Shown: positions 58,370-64,000 of the stretch, piece by piece
How positions within the stretch are numbered: position 1 is the stretch's first letter
Layout: every line of letters begins with the position of its first letter
Origin: Apoderus coryli
Lineage: Eukaryota; Arthropoda; Insecta; Coleoptera; Attelabidae
DNA length: 64,000 nucleotides
NCBI GenBank assembly: GCA_911728435.2
Contig: OU452204.1
Location: forward strand, 19,809,830-19,873,829
Reading direction: 5' to 3'
Position numbers and translations under genes: made by a program
The notes under the pieces: generated by a model
Told to the model about the DNA's origin: nothing
What the model saw: only the letters and a program-made list of their open reading frames with translations
Databases searched by the model: none

Positions 58370-58725
58370 AGAGGACTATTAGAATCCAAACACACTACAG
58401 GTGCGACTGTAGAGTTTTTGCCTCAAGGTCAAACAATAAATGCGGAATCTTATTGTGAGACGTTAAGAAATTTGCGCCGAGCAATACAAAACAACAGGCG
58501 TAGCATGCTGAGCACGGGTATCGTTTTGCTTCATGACAATGCCAGGCCTCACACAGCAAATCAAACTCAAACACTGATCTGATCATTTGGCTGAGAACAA
58601 GTTGATCATCCATAATACAGCCCTGATCTTGCGCCTATTGATTTCCATTTATTCTTCAATTTGTAGAAGCATCTTGGAGGACAACGCCACGGCAATGCCT
58701 CGTAACTTTCCGATTTAGAGCATTT
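58370..58725 (+). mobile_element. DD34D mariner transposase relic
   Basis: Reads VEFLPQGQTINAESYCETLR, MLSTGIVLLHDNARPHTA and, in the same frame, YSPDLAPIDFHLF. Exactly 102 bases (34 codons) separate the second and third catalytic Asp codons, the spacing that defines true mariners. In-frame stops are present between them (TGA, TGA, TAA), but no net frameshift. The N-terminal half is missing. It is a different lineage from the two DD41D elements. Confidence 0.8.
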
Positions 58726-58729
58726 TGAA

Positions 58730-59615
58730 ACTGATACTACATTTTAAGCTATTATTACCTAAGGATTCATTGGATTTGGAAGAATATACCCCACCAACTT
58801 GTAGATAATGTATATATTACAAATTTATTTAGTTAATATCTAATTTTTCCTAATTGTTGGCGTTAATTGATATTCCAACTAGGCTCCTCAATTGTCATCA
58901 CTATATTCATATGTTAAAAGGATTTCATATCCTTTTAATTTAATTTTTAATTTGTTTTTAATTTTTCATTATTTGGCATTAAACATCGACGGCAGAACGC
59001 TTGGAGACCACCGTCCGAGCATTGCTGATACCCAAATATTTGGGAGATTCTGGTATAAGGATAAAATGGTCTCCTGCTAGCGTTTTGTGTTCACACTATT
59101 TTTATTTCTATTTATACGACTGGTTTTACCTATACATTGAGTTTGTTCGGCCTCTGCATGGTATAGGATATGCATTACTATGTACATGTAGATGATACGT
59201 GATTACATGTGTCTACTGTTGTTGTTGTCCTATTGTGCTTAAATGCAGGCTGATATTTGTAGATGGGCAACGCCTATGGTACTCTGACGAGCTCATAACA
59301 AGAGCGAAACGAATTCGTCAGTATCTGTCGACCCATGTCTCGGTCTGGTTCTATTGAATTAGACTGGGGCCCTGCTAAATTAAGCAAATTTCCTTGTGCA
59401 GGTAAAACCAGCATTTTAGTCCGCTTTGCCATTAAACTATTTTTCATATATTCATATATTTTGTAAATGTGAAAAATTGACGTTATTGGTAAGGGTTTCG
59501 ATGGATTAATTGTTACTATTTCAAAGAAGCTCTAGCTCGTAATGCTTTACTTCAATTAATTGAACTAAATACATTGTTTTAACGAATAACTGCAACTGAA
59601 TCGGAACTTATTAGT
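58730..59615. other. Gene-free DNA
   Basis: Nothing recognised. Confidence 0.45.
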
Positions 59616-59846
59616 TTAGGACTACATCTAATTCTGTGCTGCCATCTCGTTATGGATAGCTTGGCAACTCGCTAAAACATCGCAGGAAACTTCACAACTA
59701 ATCAATAACGTCTCCTCACTCTAACTTTCAGTGCTACAATCAATAGGTGTCCTGCTGCCTGGTAATTGTTACATTGATCTGCAGGAATCTTTGCAACTCT
59801 GCTTACTGTTGCTTCTCAAATTGAAACAATTCTAGAGCATACTGCT

Positions 59847-60876
59847 GTGTAAAAGACTGTCGTATAGCCTTTATGTCTAAATATAGTATGTATCGTTAAC
59901 AGCTGATTCGGCTATAATGGCTGTGAGAAGAATGGCGTCAAGAAGAATTCAGCCCCGGGTGATTTACTCCGATAACGGCACGAATTTTCGACGAGGAGCT
60001 GAAGAATTAAGACAAGCCTTAAACAATTTAGACCAGGAAAAAATGAGACAAGTATTGTTAAACTCTCATATAGATTGGAAATTTTTGCCTGCAGGTGCAC
60101 CTCATATGGCCGGAGTGTGGGAGAGATTAATTCGTTCAGTAAAATCATCTCTAAAGAACGTGTTACATGGACAAGTTTTAAAAGATGAGTTATTACTTAC
60201 CCTATTCGCTGAGGTTGAGAACATTATAAATTCACGATCATTAACGAAAGTTTCCGGAGATCCTGAGGATTTAGAGTCACTAACGCCTAACCATTTTCTT
60301 CGAGGAACTTCGAATAATTTAAATTATTATGGTCCACTTGCTACTGATATAAGAAAAGAATGGAGGAAGTCCCAAAATTTAGTAGAATCATTTTGGAAAC
60401 GATGGACTAAAGACTATTTACCGACCTTGACCAGACGATCGAAATGGAACAAAGATGGCAAACCAATTAACGAAGGAGACGTTGTGGTAGTGGTTGACGA
60501 AAGTGCTCCACGGAAATCGTGGAAACTTGCGAAAGTATTGACTCTTTTTCCCGGTCCTGACGGAAAAGTCAGAGTTGTAGATTTGAAGGCAGCATCAGGC
60601 ATATTCCGTCGGCCAGTAGCAAAGTTATGTCGGATTGATATGGACAATTGATATTTGTCGAGTGGTGGAAGAAATGTTAAATATTTAGTTAATAATAATA
60701 GTTTAGTCCTTGTATGTTAATGTATTGTTACATTGTTATTGTGGGAATATAAGAAAATGTCATGTCAGTTAATATATAAAAAAGTCAGTGATAAATAAAA
60801 TATTTGCCAATATCCAATAAGTCTTTAAAATACATACTATATTTAGACATAAAGGCTATACGACAGTCTTTTACAC
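59847..60876 (+). mobile_element. BEL/Pao retrotransposon integrase-LTR relic
   Basis: An open frame (ATG at 59917, continuing in frame upstream to about 59893) covers the C-terminal half of a BEL/Pao integrase. RVIYSDNGTNF supplies the second catalytic Asp and PHMAGVWERLIRSVK the Glu. The BEL-type C-terminal domain follows (PNHFLRGTS, EGDVVVVVDE) and ends RIDMDN at 60651. A purine-rich tract precedes the 3' LTR. The unit is bounded by a perfect 46-bp inverted repeat (59847-59892 and 60831-60876): the terminal part of the LTR is also present at the left, inverted, and fused directly to integrase codons. Protease, reverse transcriptase and RNase H are absent. Confidence 0.85.
60675..60875 (+). 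repeat. 3' LTR of the BEL/Pao relic
   Basis: Starts TGTTAAATATTT and ends CTTTTACA, respecting the TG...CA rule. It is about 201 bp, AT-rich, with TATATAAA near 60773 and AATAAA near 60794. There is no complete partner LTR in the window. Confidence 0.65.
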
Positions 60877-61489
60877 TATGGATTTGCTAATCTTTTAATA
60901 TTTTTACTACCATCGCGGCTTCAGTGCGGCCACCTGGTTACGTATATCTTGCAGGACAATCAAATTATTTTAACTGGCAAATAATTCTATTAGATAATTT
61001 TGGATCTACTAATACCTACATTTATTTTCTATTATAACTATATCAGTGCTTCTATCAACTGCCTCCTAGTTAACTTCTACTTTCTCTAACTTTTAAAGTT
61101 CCTATGGATTTGTCACCAACCCAATATTATTGCCTCCTTACTGTAACTGTTACTGCTGCTATCTTATTGATTCTTCTCCTGTGCTGCCACCTTGTTATCG
61201 ATAGCTCGTCAACTACCCGCAGAAAGCTGTGCTAGTAATCAATAAATTGCACTTAGTCTAACTTTGGAAGTTGAAAGAGTTTTCTATACATTTATAGATT
61301 TGTTAACCATCCAATTCAACGGTTGGCTAAGAAACCTGTAATATATCTGTAGGTGTCTCTTGAAATGAAAGTTATAAGGTATGAGAAAAAAATATGTAGA
61401 GTTTGAGTGATTTACAAAGAGGCCATTGATAATTCTCGCCAACTGTAGGATTCCAATCCAATCCAAACTGGAAATAGTGATGAGTATAA

Positions 61490-61830
61490 AAGAATCCTCA
61501 CAGAATACAAGAAAGAACTAACGAAAGCAAAAACGGAATCATTGAGATAGTTTTCTGAAAGGATCTCCAAAAAGTCTTTTCAAAAAACCACACCAATGAC
61601 ATAGAAATACTCGAAGTCCCAGCCTTTTAAATCACCAAGTATAAGGCCCACATTTTAGAAATGCACTTCAAGGCCACATTCTTAAAAGATGGAGAGACAC
61701 TATTGTGGCATTTGATAGCAGAGAACACATCTGGATGATATACTGATGGATCAAAAGGAGTAGAAAGGAAAACTGGCATAGGAAGATATGGACATCCGAA
61801 ACATTGTCTCCTCCTTTTCCGTTGTGGAGC
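61490..61830 (+). mobile_element. Decayed RNase H LINE fragment
   Basis: KKELTKAKTESLR-type text near 61510 and IYTDGSKGVERKTGIG near 61740, the latter the opening of a LINE RNase H domain with its first Asp. Frames are broken and the middle is lost. Confidence 0.5.
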
Positions 61831-61834
61831 CTAA

Positions 61835-62690
61835 GATGCCCTCCACAAATAATATTAGGTCCAGAACTATCAAAGTTACTGTTTTTAGTTTAGTATTAGC
61901 CTGTAGTTATTCGGAAATTAAATTTCAATCAATCTTTGGTGGATAAGGATATTTCAAATGAAAATCTCGAACAGAAATTGAAATAATTTTGGAACAAATA
62001 CGGACATTTGAAGGAAATGACTGAGCAGAAATTTCTTGAAAATATTCCGGTGCGTGCGAAAATATGTTTGTTTATTGAATCTTCCATCACCGAGTAAAAA
62101 TGATCTTGCCCGAAATGTCAAAATGAACAATAAAAGGAAATTGAAATTCCCCCTTGGTTATTATTTTTCATAATTTATTTTTCCTTTTGCATTCAATGGG
62201 AAATTACAGTCCTTACGCTCCAAATATCTATTGTTCCGCTAAAGAACAATTCATCATTCAATAAATCTTTTCATTGACCAGTTTTCGTGGCATGCGAAGG
62301 GAGAATGCCTGCCGCGTTTTCTTTATTAGAAAAATGTATTATTATTAGTTCTTATTGAAAGCGTAAATGATTTAATTTAAAATTTTATTATCAAGTGGCA
62401 GAAGAAGACGCGTAGTGTTTATCGAAGTTATCATTCCTTTATCCGAAATGTTGGCAGTTACACAATGGGACTCAACCATATATTGTGGTTTTTATGTTTT
62501 ACAAAATCTGGGTTCAAAAGAAAAATTTTGGGACATAATTGGTCATTCAAAAAGGCTTATAGGATGATGAAGGTACTTCTTTCTCTCAAGTTTTTGAGAT
62601 CAAATAAATGAACGCTCATCTAAAGTTCTAGCTTGCAATCTATACAAGAGCAGGAGCTTTTTATTTTATTTCTATAAAGCAGCAGTTATT
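61835..62690. other. AT-rich DNA without genes
   Basis: Nothing recognised. Confidence 0.45.
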
Positions 62691-62699
62691 CCTCTTTAA

Positions 62700-62711
62700 T
62701 TTATTAAATAA

Positions 62712-62745
<34 letters not shown>

Positions 62746-64000
62746 AAATAATTAAATAATTAAATAATTAAATAACTAAATAAATAAATAATTAAATAAT
62801 TAAATAATTAAATAATTAAATAATTAAATAATTAAATAAATAAATAAATAATTAAATAATTAAATAATTAAATAAATAATTAAATAATTAAATAAATAAT
62901 TAAATAATTAAATAATTAAATAATTAAATAATTAAACAATAATTAAATAATTAAATAATATTTAATAATTAAATAATTAAATAATTAAATAATTAAATAA
63001 TTAAATAATTAAATAATTAAATAATTAAATAATTAAATAATTAAATAATTAAATAATTAAATAATTAAATAATTAAATAATTAAAATAATTAAATAATTA
63101 AATAATTAAATAATTAAATAATTAAATAATTAAATAATTAAATAATTAAATAATTAAATAATTAAATAATTAAATAATAAATAAATAATAATAAATAATT
63201 AATAATTAAATAATTAAATAATTAAATAAATAAATAATTAAATAATTAAATAAATAAATAATTAAATAATTAAATAAATAATTAAATAATTAAATAATTA
63301 AATAATTAAATAATTAAATAAATAAAAAATTAAATAATTAAATAATTAAATAATTAAATAATATTTAATAATTAAATAATATTAAATAATTAAATAATTA
63401 AATAATTAAATAATTAAATAATTAAATAATTAAATAATTAAATAATATTAAATTAAATAATTAAATAATTAAATAATTAAATAATTAAATAATTAAATAA
63501 TTAAATAATTAAATAATTAAATAATTAAATAATTAAATAATTAAATAATTAAATAATTAAATAATTAAATAATTAAATAATTAAATAATTAAATAATTAA
63601 ATAATTAAATAATTAAATAATTAAATAATTAAATAATAAATAATTAAATAATTAAATAATTAAATAATTAAATAATTAAATAATAAATAATTAAATAATT
63701 AAATAATTAAATAATTAAATAAATAATTAAATAATTAAATAATTAAATAATTAAATAATTAAATAATTAAATAATTAAATAATTAAATAATTAAATAATT
63801 AAATAATTAAATAATAAATAATTAAATAATTAAATAATTAAATAATTAAATAATTAAATAATTAAATAATTAAATAATTAAATAATTAAATAATAAATAA
63901 TTAAATAATTAAATAAATAATTAAATAAATAATTAAATAATTAAATAATTAAAAATAATTAAATAATTAAATAATTAAATAATTAAATAAATAAATAATT
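62700..64000. repeat. (AAATAATT)n microsatellite array
   Basis: About 1.3 kb built from the 8-bp unit AAATAATT, with interspersed 4-bp AAAT units and occasional indels. Apart from a single C near 62776 and one near 62936 it contains only A and T. It runs to the window edge, so its full length is unknown. Confidence 0.97.

Larger units (their letters stand above)
59620..61330. repeat. Satellite-like repeat interrupted by a BEL relic
   Basis: CTGTGCTGCCA(T/C)CT(C/T)GTTAT, GATAGCT and CAACT recur at 59635-59670 and 61178-61213. CTAACTTT recurs at 59721, 61085 and 61258, the last two about 173 bp apart. The monomers are diverged. Confidence 0.5.

Noticed and set aside
62700..64000. CRISPR-like or satellite array
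   Set aside because: The repeat unit is 8 bp with no spacers; it is a simple microsatellite.

Overview
This is AT-rich nuclear DNA from an animal, almost certainly an insect. It has spliced genes with GT-AG introns, a TIL-domain secreted inhibitor, an SLC17-type transporter, and a very high load of transposons typical of large insect genomes. The mix of jockey/CR1-like and RTE-like LINEs, long-inverted-repeat mariner relatives, Crypton-like and Harbinger relics and a BEL/Pao relic fits a beetle well, but the order cannot be proved from sequence alone.

Only three host genes can be supported. (1) The last two exons of a Ras-superfamily GTPase with a C-terminal CAAX box (2672-4066, +). (2) A complete two-exon gene for an 87-residue secreted TIL-domain peptidase inhibitor (28203-31964, +), with a TATA box, an initiator and a poly(A) signal; its 3.5-kb intron carries two LINE fragments. 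(3) A nearly complete six-exon SLC17-family transporter on the minus strand (35115-39101), lacking only its first short exon; one intron has collected three LINE fragments. A short coding-like segment at 45821-45967 (-) is unassigned.

The rest is mobile DNA. From 1 to 13.4 kb: a DD41D mariner with one stop, a pogo/Tigger deletion derivative, an RNase H LINE tail, an apparently intact DD41D transposon with 0.67-kb terminal inverted repeats, and a Harbinger-like element holding a LINE fragment. From 13.4 to 20.6 kb: a fold-back element and two tail-to-tail Crypton-like tyrosine-recombinase relics, each ending in the same palindromic element. From 21 to 27.9 kb: a Harbinger transposase relic, a tRNA-derived SINE, a second fold-back mariner derivative and a LINE. 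From 38 to 57 kb: many LINE fragments on both strands, mariner relics, a diverged tandem duplication and, at 50562-50611 (-), a sequence matching every core position of a type III hammerhead ribozyme. From 57 to 61.3 kb: mariner relics and a BEL/Pao integrase-LTR fragment inside a satellite-like repeat. The last 1.3 kb is an (AAATAATT)n microsatellite running off the window.

The strongest candidates for something new are the hammerhead ribozyme, the intact long-TIR DD41D element with internal terminus-like modules, and the shared palindromic ends of the Crypton-like copies.
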